This document shows, in pieces, positions 17,097-25,015 of a DNA stretch of 50,672 nucleotides (position 1 is its first letter; every line of letters starts with the position of its first letter). The stretch spans positions 69,574-120,245 of the forward strand of contig JALHMM010000006.1 in the NCBI GenBank assembly GCA_022844045.1, read 5' to 3'. This stretch comes from Reyranellaceae bacterium (GTDB lineage Bacteria > Pseudomonadota > Alphaproteobacteria > Reyranellales > Reyranellaceae). A program made the translations under genes and the position numbers. The notes under the pieces were generated by a model. That model had not been told where the DNA came from, ran no database searches, and saw only the letters and a list, made by a program, of their open reading frames with translations.

Positions 17097-18320
17097 TCAG
17101 GAGAGGGTGACCGGCAGCGCCTTCAGCCCACGCAAGATCAACGAGTCATGCCAGTCCGGATCGCCGCTGGCGAGCCCGATGTCGGGGAAGCGCTCCGCCA
17201 GTCGCGCGGCGGCGATCTGCGCCTCCAGCCGCGCCAGCGGCGCGCCGAGGCAGAAATGGATGCCGTGGCCGAAGGTGAGATGCGGGTTGGGATCGCGGCC
17301 GATATCGAAGCGCTCGGCCTCGGCGAAGGCCTGGGGATCGCGGTTGGCGGCGTTCATGAAGGCGAAGACGCGCTGGCCGCTCTTGATCGCGCGGCCGGCG
17401 AACTCGATGTCGCCCGAGGCGACGCGCGCCAGCGCACCCGATGGTCCGTCGTAGCGCAGCCATTCCTCGACGGCGCGCTGCGCCAGCGACGGGTCGGCCT
17501 TCAGCCGCTCCCATTGGTCACGGAAACGCATGGTGTAGAGAAAGCCGTTGCCGATCAGGTTGGTGGTGGTCTCGTGGCCGGCGAAGAGCAGCAGGATCGC
17601 CGTGCCGATCACTTCGTCGGTCGTGAGCGCGTCCTTCTCGTCGCGCGCCAGCACCAGCTGGCTCAGCATGTCGGCGGTGGGCGCGGCGGTGCGCGCCTCG
17701 ACCAGGCCGCGGAAATAGCCGGCCATCGACCGCGCGCCTTCCTCGGCCCTGAGGTACTTGTTGCCAGCGACCTGCGCCGTGCCGATGAACAGCGCGATAT
17801 CGTCAGACCACACCTTCACCCGCTGAAGGTCGGCGCGCGGCACGCCCAGCATGTCCATGATCACGCTGGCCGGCAGCGGGTAGGCGAAGTCGGCGATGTA
17901 GTCGACGTTCTCGCCGCGTTTGGCCTTCGCGGCCATGCCGTCGAGCAGATCCGCTATGATGCTCTCGATATTGAGCCGCAGGTTCTCGACGGCGGTGGGC
18001 GTGAAGACCTTGTTGAACAGTCGGCGCAGGCGGGTGTGGTCGGGCGGATCCTTGAACACCATCCAGTGATTGAGATAGCGCGCCAGGTTCTCGATGCCGC
18101 CGCGCTGGTACTCGGGATTGGTCTTGAAGAACGGCGTCAGGCGGTCGGCCGAGATCTCCTTGTTGTTCAGCGCCACGCGCTTGACGTCGTCGTAGCGCGT
18201 GACGATCCAGGCCTTCATCGCCGGCGACCAGTGCACCGGATCGTCCGCGCGCAGGCGCGCGAACTCCGGGAACGGATTGGCGTTGGTCTCGGCGCGGCCG
18301 AGGTCGAAGACGTAGGTCAT
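17097..18320 (-). CDS. Cytochrome P450
   Basis: 407-aa soluble bacterial P450, class I-like, with no membrane anchor. The oxygen-activation helix is LFAGHETTTN with A247, G248, E250, T251 and T252. The K-helix ExxR is E286-W-L-R289. The heme cysteine is C357 in FGHGIHFCLGAPLAR. Length and organisation match CYP families that hydroxylate terpenoids, sterols or fatty-acid-like compounds. The ATG at 18320 lies 25 bases from a perfect 20-bp palindrome and is divergent from a TetR repressor gene, so TetR control of this gene (and of the thiolase and quinone reductase downstream) is the natural prediction. The substrate and redox partner are unknown. Confidence 0.95.
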   Translation of the reverse strand: MTYVFDLGRAETNANPFPEFARLRADDPVHWSPAMKAWIVTRYDDVKRVALNNKEISADRLTPFFKTNPEYQRGGIENLARYLNHWMVFKDPPDHTRLRRLFNKVFTPTAVENLRLNIESIIADLLDGMAAKAKRGENVDYIADFAYPLPASVIMDMLGVPRADLQRVKVWSDDIALFIGTAQVAGNKYLRAEEGARSMAGYFRGLVEARTAAPTADMLSQLVLARDEKDALTTDEVIGTAILLLFAGHETTTNLIGNGFLYTMRFRDQWERLKADPSLAQRAVEEWLRYDGPSGALARVASGDIEFAGRAIKSGQRVFAFMNAANRDPQAFAEAERFDIGRDPNPHLTFGHGIHFCLGAPLARLEAQIAAARLAERFPDIGLASGDPDWHDSLILRGLKALPVTLS

Positions 18321-18345
18321 GGGGCGATGTTAACGCCGGCGCTTT

Positions 18346-18365
18346 TACCAAACAAGTGTTTGGTA
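18346..18365. promoter_or_regulatory. Palindromic operator between P450 and TetR genes
   Basis: Perfect 9-bp inverted repeat with a 2-bp spacer: taccaaacaagtgtttggta. It lies in the 57-bp spacer between two divergent genes, 25 bases from the P450 start and 12 bases from the TetR start. Size and symmetry suit a dimeric TetR repressor. A TATACAT sequence (18364-18370) overlaps its right end and could be a -10 element of the regulator gene, which would make it autorepressed. Confidence 0.85.
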
Positions 18366-18377
18366 TACATTGCGCCT

Positions 18378-18947
18378 ATGGCGCGTACCGCGACAATTCA
18401 TGCCGATAACCGTCGGGACGAGCTGCTGCGTGCGGCCGCCCGCCTGTTCGCCCGCAGCGGTTTCGAGGCGACGTCGATGCGCGACATCGCCGGCGAGGTC
18501 GGCATGATCGCCGGCTCGATGTACTATCACTTCCCGTCGAAGGACGACCTGATCGCCGCGGTCTATGCGCGCGGCGTGACGCAGATCACCGAGGCGGTCC
18601 GCGCCGCCATCGACAGTGCCCGCGCGCCATGGGACCGGCTGGAGGCGGCCTGTATCGCGCATCTACAGGAGCTGCTCGCCGAGAACGCCTTTGCCCGTGT
18701 GATGACGGCGGACTTGTCGCGATTGCCGCCCGCCCTGAGGCGGCGGCTGGTGGCGCGACGCGATGCGTATGAGGCGCTTTTCGTCGAGATCCTGGACGTC
18801 CTGCCGCTGCCGGCCGGCACGGACCGCCGGCTGCTGCGCCTTCACATCCTCGGTGCGCTCAACTGGACGCCGACATGGTATCGCGCCGGCGGCCAGCCGC
18901 CGGCCGCGATCGCCGGCGCGTTGGTGGCGTCTTTGCGCCGCGGCTAG
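18378..18947 (+). CDS. TetR family transcriptional regulator
   Basis: 189-aa repressor. The N-terminal helix-turn-helix covers residues about 12-58: RDELLRAAARLFARSGF, then TSMRDIAGEVGMIAGSMYYHFPSKDDLI, a classical TetR_N match. The C-terminal ligand pocket is less conserved. The start was placed at 18378, immediately after the operator; the upstream open frame is an antisense shadow of the P450 gene. The stop overlaps the convergent glyoxalase gene by 4 bases. The regulated genes are probably the divergent P450 and itself. An acyl-CoA or P450 substrate may be the inducer (inference). Confidence 0.93.
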   Translation: MARTATIHADNRRDELLRAAARLFARSGFEATSMRDIAGEVGMIAGSMYYHFPSKDDLIAAVYARGVTQITEAVRAAIDSARAPWDRLEAACIAHLQELLAENAFARVMTADLSRLPPALRRRLVARRDAYEALFVEILDVLPLPAGTDRRLLRLHILGALNWTPTWYRAGGQPPAAIAGALVASLRRG

Positions 18948-19588
18948 GCGGGGCCTGCGAACAGCAGCAGATTGCCGTCGGGATCGCGCACGATGAACGT
19001 GCGGGCGCCCCAGGGTTCCTGCCGCAGCGACTGGAAGAAGTCGACGCCCGCGGCCTGGAACTCGAGAAACAGCGCCTTGATGTCCGCCGCCGTGCCCAAG
19101 GTGAACGACGCGCCGAGGATTTGCTCGCGTTCGCGGATACCCTCGACGAAGACGGCATCGCGGACGAGGCGGAGGTTGACCAGCGCCGCACCGCGCCGGA
19201 CCTGGCCGTAGAACGGCGGTTCGCCATAGGCGAAGACGGGCTCGAAGCCGAGCTTCCCCATGAAGAAGGCTCGGCTGGCGGCGAAATCGCGCACCACGAG
19301 GTTGGGCTCGGCCGCCTGCAGAACGGGCGAAGCGGGGAGGGCGGCGGTCTTGTCGGTCATGGCATGCACTCCTGATGTGAGCGCCTGCCAACTCTCGAAC
19401 CCCTGCTGGCGCGCCACCAGCTCCTGGGCGTCGGCGAGCCGGAAGCGGTGCGCCAGCACCGCGCGATCGTCGAGATCGCGGAAGCGCGGCAACACGGCGC
19501 GGATCTGCGCCGCGACGGTGTGATGGCCGTCACGGTGCCAACGCAGGTAGAGCTTGGCTTGCTTGCGGAGGTTTTCGAGATTCGGCAT
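18944..19588 (-). CDS. Glyoxalase superfamily (VOC) protein with N-terminal helical extension
   Basis: 214-aa cytoplasmic protein. Residues 1-75 form a helical leader beginning MPNLENLRKQAKLYLRWHRD and containing QGFESWQALT, an ankyrin-like segment often found fused to this VOC type. Residues about 88-210 form a glyoxalase/bleomycin-resistance (VOC) domain, with VRDFAASRAFFMGKLGFEP and FIVRDPDGNLLLFAGPA. Such domains bind a metal or small molecule; the reaction is not predictable. Three bases at the 3' end are shared with the TetR gene on the other strand. Confidence 0.85.
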   Translation of the reverse strand: MPNLENLRKQAKLYLRWHRDGHHTVAAQIRAVLPRFRDLDDRAVLAHRFRLADAQELVARQQGFESWQALTSGVHAMTDKTAALPASPVLQAAEPNLVVRDFAASRAFFMGKLGFEPVFAYGEPPFYGQVRRGAALVNLRLVRDAVFVEGIREREQILGASFTLGTAADIKALFLEFQAAGVDFFQSLRQEPWGARTFIVRDPDGNLLLFAGPA

Positions 19589-19692
19589 GGGCGCAGTGAC
19601 GGGACGGATCAGTAGGTGGGCATCGCCCCTTCGGCATCGCGCCGTTGCGCCCTACAGCAGCCTCGTCAGGATGGGACGTCGGTCAGACCCTG

Positions 19693-20064
19693 TCAACGCG
19701 GCGACAGGCGGCACACCGCCTCGATATTGTGGCCATCGGGATCGAGCACAAAGGCGCCATAGTAGTGGGCGTGATAGCGGGGCCGCAGTCCCGGAGGGCC
19801 GTTGTCGCGACCGCCGGCCGCCATCGCCTCGGCGTAGAATCGATCGACCACCGCCCTGTCCGGGGCGAAGAAGGCGACATGGGTGCCGGTCTGCACGCTG
19901 GCGCGCTGGCCGATCCAGAAGAACGCCTTGGGGTGGACACCGTATCCGGCGTCGTTTGCACTCTCGGCGTACAGGCGCTCGACGCCGAGCGGCCGCAGCG
20001 CCCGGTCGTAGAACGCTTTCGACCGTTCGATATCGGTGACGCCGAGACTCACATGATCGAGCAT
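19693..20064 (-). CDS. VOC family protein
   Basis: 123-aa single-domain glyoxalase/dioxygenase-fold protein beginning MLDHVSLGVTDIERSKAFYDR, the usual VOC start. H4 is a candidate metal ligand, and FVLDPDGHNIEAV near the end gives the second conserved metal-site region. The start at 20064 has GGAG six bases upstream; an ATG 12 bases earlier (20076) is possible. The function cannot be narrowed beyond small-molecule metal chemistry or binding. The gene upstream on the same strand (the crotonase) is about 350 bases away across two palindromic structures. Confidence 0.85.
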   Translation of the reverse strand: MLDHVSLGVTDIERSKAFYDRALRPLGVERLYAESANDAGYGVHPKAFFWIGQRASVQTGTHVAFFAPDRAVVDRFYAEAMAAGGRDNGPPGLRPRYHAHYYGAFVLDPDGHNIEAVCRLSPR

Positions 20065-20116
20065 GGTGCGCTCCATTGTGCTTTCCGCGCCACACCATAT
20101 CGCCGAGGGACCCGGC

Positions 20117-20207
20117 GGGGGTGAGGGATGGTGAACCTTTATCGGGTTATCACCGTCACGCGCGCGGACGGTCTATAACGGAAAATCCCTCACCATCCCT
20201 CACCCCC
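20117..20207. repeat. Long hairpin with 18-bp perfect arms
   Basis: Arms gggggtgagggatggtga (20117-20134) and its exact complement (20190-20207). A second, imperfect arm pair lies inside (gttatcaccgtc / gacggtctataac), so nearly the whole stretch can fold. There is no T-run, so a simple intrinsic terminator is not supported. The nature is unknown. Confidence 0.75.
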
Positions 20208-20246
20208 CCTCCCGAGGCGACCGCGTATGGCCTGAACGACCACCAA

Positions 20247-20358
20247 CCTGATGCTGAGGAGGCCGCGCTTGCGGCCGTCTCGAAGCATGGGCAACAGGCA
20301 CCGAGCGGCTTGCCCACCCTTCGAGACGCGCCGCTTCGCGACGCTCCTCAGGGTGAGG
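20247..20358. repeat. Imperfect palindromic repeat (family D, single copy here)
   Basis: Inverted repeat with cctgatgctgaggag at the left against ctcctcagggtgagg at the right, and ccgtctcgaagcatggg against cccacccttcgagacgc inside. This layout is typical of dispersed alphaproteobacterial intergenic repeats. Together with the hairpin at 20117 it fills the gene-free stretch 20077-20429. Confidence 0.65.
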
Positions 20359-20429
20359 CTGGAGCCGTGTGCGATAGCCCTGCCCCCCAGATTAGCCTCC
20401 CTAACGGCGTCTTCGGACGGCGCCTCAGT

Positions 20430-21275
20430 TCAGCCGTCCTTATGCCAGGGTCCGAAGGGCGGCATATCCTGGCTGGGCTTCATCGGGAAGGCCGGCGGCC
20501 GCTTCTCCATGAAGGAGCGCACGCCCTCCTGCGCGTCGCCCTTGGCCATGTGGGCGATGCAGGCGATGTCGATGCCCAGCGCGTCCTGTGGATCCTGCGC
20601 GCCCAGCATGCTCCACATCAGCTGGCGGTTCATCGCCGCGGCTACTGGCGAAGTGTCGGTGGCGAACTTGCGCGCCAGGGCCTTGGCCGCCGGCAGCAGC
20701 TCCTCGGGCGCGTGCACGGAGCGCACCAGGCCGCCCTTCAGCGCCTCCTCGGCGCCGAAGATCTCGGCCGACATCACCCATTCCTGGGCGCGCTGCATGC
20801 CGACGAGGCGCGGCAGGTACCAGGAGCTGCCGGCCTCCATCACCATGCCGCGCTTGTTAAAGACGAAGCCGATGCGCGCCGCGCTCGACATCAGCCGCAG
20901 ATCCATCGGCAGGCACATGGTGATGCCGACGCCGACGGCGGCGCCGTTGATCGCCGCGATCACCGGCTTGAGCGAGCCGGCGATAGCCGTGGTGATCGAA
21001 TCGCCCTGGCGGCGCTGCTGCGGCTTCTCCCGGCCTTCGCCCCAGACCTGGAAGCTGCCGCTGCCGCCGGAGATGTCGGCGCCGGCGCAGAAGGCGCGGC
21101 CGGCGCCCGTCACGATCACGGCGCGGATCGCGTCGTCCTGGTTGATGCGGCCGAAGATGTCGAGCATGTCGCGCGACATCGCGGGGTTGAAGGCGTTGAG
21201 CTTGTCCGGCCGATTGAGCGTAATGGTCAGCACGCCATTGTCGATCTCGGTCAGCAAGGTCTCGTAGGTCTGCAT
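20430..21275 (-). CDS. Crotonase-fold enoyl-CoA isomerase/hydratase family protein
   Basis: 281-aa acyl-CoA enzyme. Oxyanion-hole segments are AFCAGADISGG (61-71) and AAVGVGITMCLPMD (112-125). T119 replaces the first hydratase glutamate. E147 in VMEAGSSWYLPRLVG sits at the isomerase/PaaG acidic position. ATG 21275 has GGAGG eight bases upstream; the frame continues to 21641 upstream without a plausible start and overlaps the next gene antisense. It is divergent from the tandem pair of crotonases beginning at 21421. PaaG-like or delta3-isomerase function is the best guess. Confidence 0.9.
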   Translation of the reverse strand: MQTYETLLTEIDNGVLTITLNRPDKLNAFNPAMSRDMLDIFGRINQDDAIRAVIVTGAGRAFCAGADISGGSGSFQVWGEGREKPQQRRQGDSITTAIAGSLKPVIAAINGAAVGVGITMCLPMDLRLMSSAARIGFVFNKRGMVMEAGSSWYLPRLVGMQRAQEWVMSAEIFGAEEALKGGLVRSVHAPEELLPAAKALARKFATDTSPVAAAMNRQLMWSMLGAQDPQDALGIDIACIAHMAKGDAQEGVRSFMEKRPPAFPMKPSQDMPPFGPWHKDG

Positions 21276-21420
21276 CGTCGTGTCCTCCGCTGGGCCCGGA
21301 GTGTCGACGCGACATGTTTCTGGAGCAAGCGCCGGTGTTTCGACAGGCGAGGCGCGATAGGCGTTGCCACGGTGCGGACCATCGGGGACGATGCGCGCCA
21401 ACGCATTCCGGAGGGAAGAA

Positions 21421-22212
21421 ATGGCCGAGCTGATCGAGACGATCGAGGATGGCGTCGCCACGCTGACCATGAACCGGCCCGAGGCCATGAACGCGCTGTC
21501 GGGCGCGATCATGGGCGGGCTGCTCGACGCGCTGCCGCGGCTGGCGGCCGATCCCAAGGTCGGCTGCGTCGTCGTGCGCGGCGCCGGCAACAAGGCGTTC
21601 TGTGCCGGCGGCGATGTCAAGTCGATGGCCTCGCGCAACACGCACGAGCAGAGCTACGAGGAGAAGGTCAACCACCTGCGCTCGCGCATGGAGGTCTCGG
21701 AGATCCTGCACGAGATGCCCAAGCCGACCATCGCCATGGTCAACGGCGTGGCCGCCGGCGCCGGGCTGTCGATCGCGCTGGCCTGCGACATGCGCTTCGC
21801 CGCCAAGAGCGCGCGCATGACGACGGCGTTCGCGAAGGTCGGCTTCTCGGGTGATTTCGGCTCGCACTACTTCCTGCACAAGCTGGTGGGCACGGCCAAG
21901 GCGCGCGAGCTCTATTTCACCGCCGAGATCCTCAACGCCGAGAAGATCGAGAAGCTCGGCCTCGCCAACTGGATCGTCGACGACGACAAGCTCGAGGCCG
22001 AATGCATGGCCTTCGCCAAGAATCTGGCCGCCGGTCCGCGCGTCGCCTGGTGGCACGTGAAGCACAACATGAAGGTCGCCGAGGAGGGCTCGCTCTCGGC
22101 CGCGCTCGACAGCGAAGCCTCGCGCATGATCCGCACCGGCGAGACCGAGGACCACAAGGAAGCCGCCCGCGCCTTCGTCGAGAAGCGCGCACCGCAGTTC
22201 AAGGGCCGTTAG
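21421..22212 (+). CDS. Crotonase-fold protein, tandem paralogue 1
   Basis: 263-aa member of the enoyl-CoA hydratase/isomerase superfamily. The CoA-binding segments are AFCAGGDVKSM (59-69) and GVAAGAGLSIALACD (109-123). S117 occupies the first hydratase glutamate position. D145 in VGFSGDFGSHYFL is at the PaaG-type acidic position. Start ATG 21421 follows CGGAGGGAAGAA. It is very similar to the next gene (same length, colinear motifs), so the two arose by tandem duplication, and the spacer now holds a family B repeat. Likely part of a catabolic set with the following VOC and GST genes. Confidence 0.92.
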   Translation: MAELIETIEDGVATLTMNRPEAMNALSGAIMGGLLDALPRLAADPKVGCVVVRGAGNKAFCAGGDVKSMASRNTHEQSYEEKVNHLRSRMEVSEILHEMPKPTIAMVNGVAAGAGLSIALACDMRFAAKSARMTTAFAKVGFSGDFGSHYFLHKLVGTAKARELYFTAEILNAEKIEKLGLANWIVDDDKLEAECMAFAKNLAAGPRVAWWHVKHNMKVAEEGSLSAALDSEASRMIRTGETEDHKEAARAFVEKRAPQFKGR

Positions 22213-22219
22213 ACGCCAT

Positions 22220-22349
22220 TACCTTCCCCCGGAGGGGGAAGGTGCCCGAAGGGCGGATGGGGGATGTCGAAGACGGACTCAGGAGTCGTTGAGGCATCCC
22301 CCATCCGTCAGCGCTACGCGCTGCCACCTTCCCCCTCCGGGGGAAGGTA
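22220..22349. repeat. TA-flanked palindromic element family B, copy 2
   Basis: Starts 7 nt after the stop of the first tandem crotonase. It has taccttcccccggaggggga at the left and the complement at the right, with inner arms gatgggggatgtcgaa and catcccccatcc. It ends 22 nt before the start of the second crotonase. Confidence 0.9.
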
Positions 22350-22371
22350 GAAAGAACACCCAAGGAAAACC

Positions 22372-23163
22372 ATGAGCGATCTTCTCACCCGCAACGAGGA
22401 TGGCGTCCTCGTCATGACCATGAACCGGCCCGACGCGATGAACGCGCTGACGTCGGAGATGACGGCGTTGATGCTGGACGCGCTGCGCAACGCCGTCGAC
22501 AACGACGATGTCGGCTGCGTGCTGGTCACCGGCGCCGGCCCGCGCGCCTTCTGCAGCGGCGGCGACGTCAAGGCGATGGCCAGCGGCAGCAAGAACGCCG
22601 GCAGCTTCGAGGCCAAGGTCAACGACCTGCGCGGTCGCATGGAGGTCTCGCGCCTGCTGCACGAGATGCCGCTGCCGACTGTCGCCATGGTCAACGGCGT
22701 GGCGGCGGGCGCCGGCCTGTCGATCGCGCTGGCCTGCGACATGCGCTTCGTCGGCCGCTCGGCGCGCATGACAACGGCGTTCGCGAAGGTCGGCTTCTCA
22801 GGCGACTTCGGCGGCCACTACTTCCTGCATCGCCTGATCGGCACCGCCAAGGCGCGCGAGCTGTACTTCACCGCCGACATCCTCGACAGCAAGCAGATCG
22901 AGGCGCTGGGCCTGGCCAATCGTATCGTCGACGATGCCGCACTGGAGGCCGAGACCATGGCCTTCTGCAAGAAGCTGGCGGCCGGGCCGCGCGTCGCCCA
23001 CGCGCTGATGAAGGGCAACATGAAGATCGCCGAGGAAGGTACCTTGATCGAGGCGCTCGACGGCGAGGCCTGGCGCCTCACCCGCGCGCGCGATACCGAG
23101 GACCACAAGGAAGCCGCGCGCGCCTTCGTCGAGAAGCGCAAGCCGGTGTTCAAGGGCCGTTGA
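22372..23163 (+). CDS. Crotonase-fold protein, tandem paralogue 2
   Basis: 263-aa paralogue of the preceding gene. Motifs are AFCSGGDVKAM (59-69), GVAAGAGLSIALACD (109-123) and VGFSGDFGGHYFLHRL with D145. The hydratase glutamates are absent (S117 and F137), as in its neighbour. AAGGAAAA before the ATG is a weak ribosome site, now just after a repeat, and translation may depend on the element's 3' side. It is followed by a VOC protein and a GST on the same strand, suggesting one transcription unit. Conservation of both copies argues against redundancy (inference). Confidence 0.92.
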   Translation: MSDLLTRNEDGVLVMTMNRPDAMNALTSEMTALMLDALRNAVDNDDVGCVLVTGAGPRAFCSGGDVKAMASGSKNAGSFEAKVNDLRGRMEVSRLLHEMPLPTVAMVNGVAAGAGLSIALACDMRFVGRSARMTTAFAKVGFSGDFGGHYFLHRLIGTAKARELYFTADILDSKQIEALGLANRIVDDAALEAETMAFCKKLAAGPRVAHALMKGNMKIAEEGTLIEALDGEAWRLTRARDTEDHKEAARAFVEKRKPVFKGR

Positions 23164-23184
23164 TCTAAAGTAGTGGAGGCAACG

Positions 23185-23946
23185 ATGCGTTTCCGTCAGG
23201 GCGTGTTCGTGGCGCGCGATCTCGAGACCAGCACCGCCGAGCTCTGCGATGTCCTCGGCATCGAGGTCGCCTATCGCGATCCCAGCGTGGGCAAGTGGGG
23301 CCTCGCCAACGTCGTCTGTCCCACCGGCATCGATTTCCTGGAGATCGTGGCACCAACGCGCGACGGCACCTCGGCCGGCCGCTACCTCGATCGCCGCAAC
23401 GGCGACGGCGGCTACATGGTGATCCTGCAGGTGCCCGACGCGATCCCGCATCGCGAGCGCGTCACCGCCCTGGGCGTGCGCGCCGTCGAGCAGAAGAACC
23501 TGCCCCAGTACCGCTACACCCACTTCCACCCCAGCGACACCTCGGGGGTGCTGCTGTCGATCGACTCCGTGCACGCGCCAGGCGGCGCTGACGTCGCGAA
23601 GTTCTGGCCGCCGGCGAGCAATGGCTGGACCAAGCACGAGCGCAGCGACGTCACCAAGGGCCTGGCCGGCGTCGAGATCCAGCATGTCGACCCGGCCGGC
23701 GCGGCGACGACCTGGTCGCGCATCCTCGACAGGCCGGTGACCAAGCGCGGCGACGCGCAGGTGATCGCCATCGACGGCGGCGAGATCCGCTTCGTCGCGG
23801 CGGCGGACGGACGCGGTCCGGGCGTTTCGGCCTACGATGTGAAGGCCGCCGACAAGGCACGCGTGCTCGCGGCAGCGGACAAGCGCGGCAAGCGGCGCGG
23901 CGACTCGCAGGTCGAGGTTTGCGGCTGCCGGATCAATCTCGTGTGA
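23185..23946 (+). CDS. Two-domain VOC (glyoxalase-like) protein
   Basis: 253-aa protein with two consecutive VOC-type modules, residues about 1-125 and 145-250. VFVARDLETSTAELCDVLGI opens the first and VEIQHVDPAGAATTWSRILD the second. The start at 23185 has GTGGAGG 7 bases upstream; GTG 23173 upstream is less likely. Its function is unknown. It lies between the tandem crotonases and a GST, which suggests a role with acyl-CoA or glutathione-linked substrates. Confidence 0.8.
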   Translation: MRFRQGVFVARDLETSTAELCDVLGIEVAYRDPSVGKWGLANVVCPTGIDFLEIVAPTRDGTSAGRYLDRRNGDGGYMVILQVPDAIPHRERVTALGVRAVEQKNLPQYRYTHFHPSDTSGVLLSIDSVHAPGGADVAKFWPPASNGWTKHERSDVTKGLAGVEIQHVDPAGAATTWSRILDRPVTKRGDAQVIAIDGGEIRFVAAADGRGPGVSAYDVKAADKARVLAAADKRGKRRGDSQVEVCGCRINLV

Positions 23947-23950
23947 CGTC

Positions 23951-24688
23951 TTGCTGATCGTCGGCAACTATCTGTCGCCCTATGTGCGCAAGGCGCTGGT
24001 GTGCCTCGAGCTCAAGGGCATCGCCTACGAGATCGACCCGATCGTGCCGTTCTACGGCGACGACCGGTTCTCCAACCTCAGCCCACTGCGCCGTATCCCG
24101 GTCCTGATCGACGGCGACCTGGTGCTCACCGACTCGTCGGTGATCTGCCAGTACCTGGAGGAACTGCAGCCGTCGCCGCCGCTGCTGCCCGCCGATATCC
24201 GCGATCGCGCGCGAGCGCGCTGGCTGGAGGAGTTCGCCGACACCCGCATGGGCGACGTCTTCATCTGGCGCCTGTTCTATCGCGTCGCCGTCGGGCCGGC
24301 GGTCTGGGGCGACAAGCGCGACGGTGAGCAAGTGGCGCGCACCCTGGCAGAGGACGTGCCCGCGGTGCTCGACTATCTCGAGGCCGAGGCGCCGGCCGAA
24401 GGATTCCGCTTTGGCGCGCCGACCTTGGCCGACATCGCGCCGGCCTGCTTCATCCGCAACGCCAACCTCTCACGCGTCCAGATCGACGCGACGCGCTGGC
24501 CGCGAACGGCGGGCTGGATGGCGCGCACCCTGGCGCTGCCGGTGTTCGAAAAACTGGCGGCGCTGGAGAACGCCACCGCGCGCCGGCCGATCGCCGAACA
24601 CCGCGAGGCGCTGCGGGCGGCCGGAGCGCCGATCAGCGCCTCGACCTACGGCACGGCGACGCCGCGCCGCGGCGTCATGCCGATTTAG
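23951..24688 (+). CDS. Glutathione S-transferase family protein
   Basis: 245-aa cytosolic protein with a thioredoxin-like N-domain (LSPYVRKALVCLELKGIAYE, then RRIPVLIDGDLVLTDSSVI) and a helical C-domain. The SPYVRK and DSS motifs are the glutathione-site signatures. The start codon is TTG at 23951, five bases after the previous stop; no ATG is available at the expected N-terminus. This close spacing argues for translational coupling with the VOC gene. GST activity is plausible; the substrate is unknown. Confidence 0.82.
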   Translation: MLIVGNYLSPYVRKALVCLELKGIAYEIDPIVPFYGDDRFSNLSPLRRIPVLIDGDLVLTDSSVICQYLEELQPSPPLLPADIRDRARARWLEEFADTRMGDVFIWRLFYRVAVGPAVWGDKRDGEQVARTLAEDVPAVLDYLEAEAPAEGFRFGAPTLADIAPACFIRNANLSRVQIDATRWPRTAGWMARTLALPVFEKLAALENATARRPIAEHREALRAAGAPISASTYGTATPRRGVMPI

Positions 24689-24960
24689 CCGCGCGCGCCT
24701 TCGACATCGCCCACGTGTCGGTGTCGGTGCTGGCGGCCTGGCTGTTCAATCCGGTCGTGTTCCGTGGATTTTTTCATCGCGTCCCCGTACGACTGTCTCT
24801 TCGGACAGGCACGGGGCTGGGGGTGAATAGGGCTCGCCCTCGTCGTACTCGCCTCGCCGGTGACGCTGATCGTGACGACCATCGCGATGATTGTCCGCGC
24901 GATCGTGCGCAGCATTGAACCAGAACTCGCTCCAGGCGCTCGTTGAAATCCGCGGCCGGC
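24689..24960 (+). pseudogene. Possible decayed small membrane-protein ORF
   Basis: No intact gene is found between the GST and tamA (24689-25073). In one frame the stretch 24689-24830 reads SVLAAWLFNPVVFRGFF; in a different frame, 24838-24945 reads GLALVVLASPVTLIVTTIAM then a stop. Two hydrophobic segments interrupted by a frame change would fit a degraded short membrane protein, but chance in GC-rich DNA cannot be excluded. A hairpin with ccccgt and ctgtc stems lies at about 24780-24813. Confidence 0.25.
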
Positions 24961-24997
24961 GTATCAATCTGAAGTGAGCCACACACTCGTGTCCGAT

Positions 24998-25015
24998 AAG
25001 GCGCCGCTGCGCCTT
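24998..25015. terminator. Weak hairpin upstream of tamA
   Basis: aaggcg / cgcctt stem with a 6-base loop, followed by cttgc. The stem is short and no T-run follows, so it is only a candidate for a terminator of the GST group or a leader structure of tamA. Confidence 0.25.

Noticed and set aside
16875..18377. Upstream part of the TetR open frame
   Set aside because: Antisense to the P450 and thiolase genes; the HTH begins after the ATG at 18378 next to the operator.
24715..24918. Short arginine-rich frame after the GST
   Set aside because: Most of the frame (RARPRRTRLAGDADRDDH) looks like random GC-rich translation; only its first part is noted as a possible remnant.
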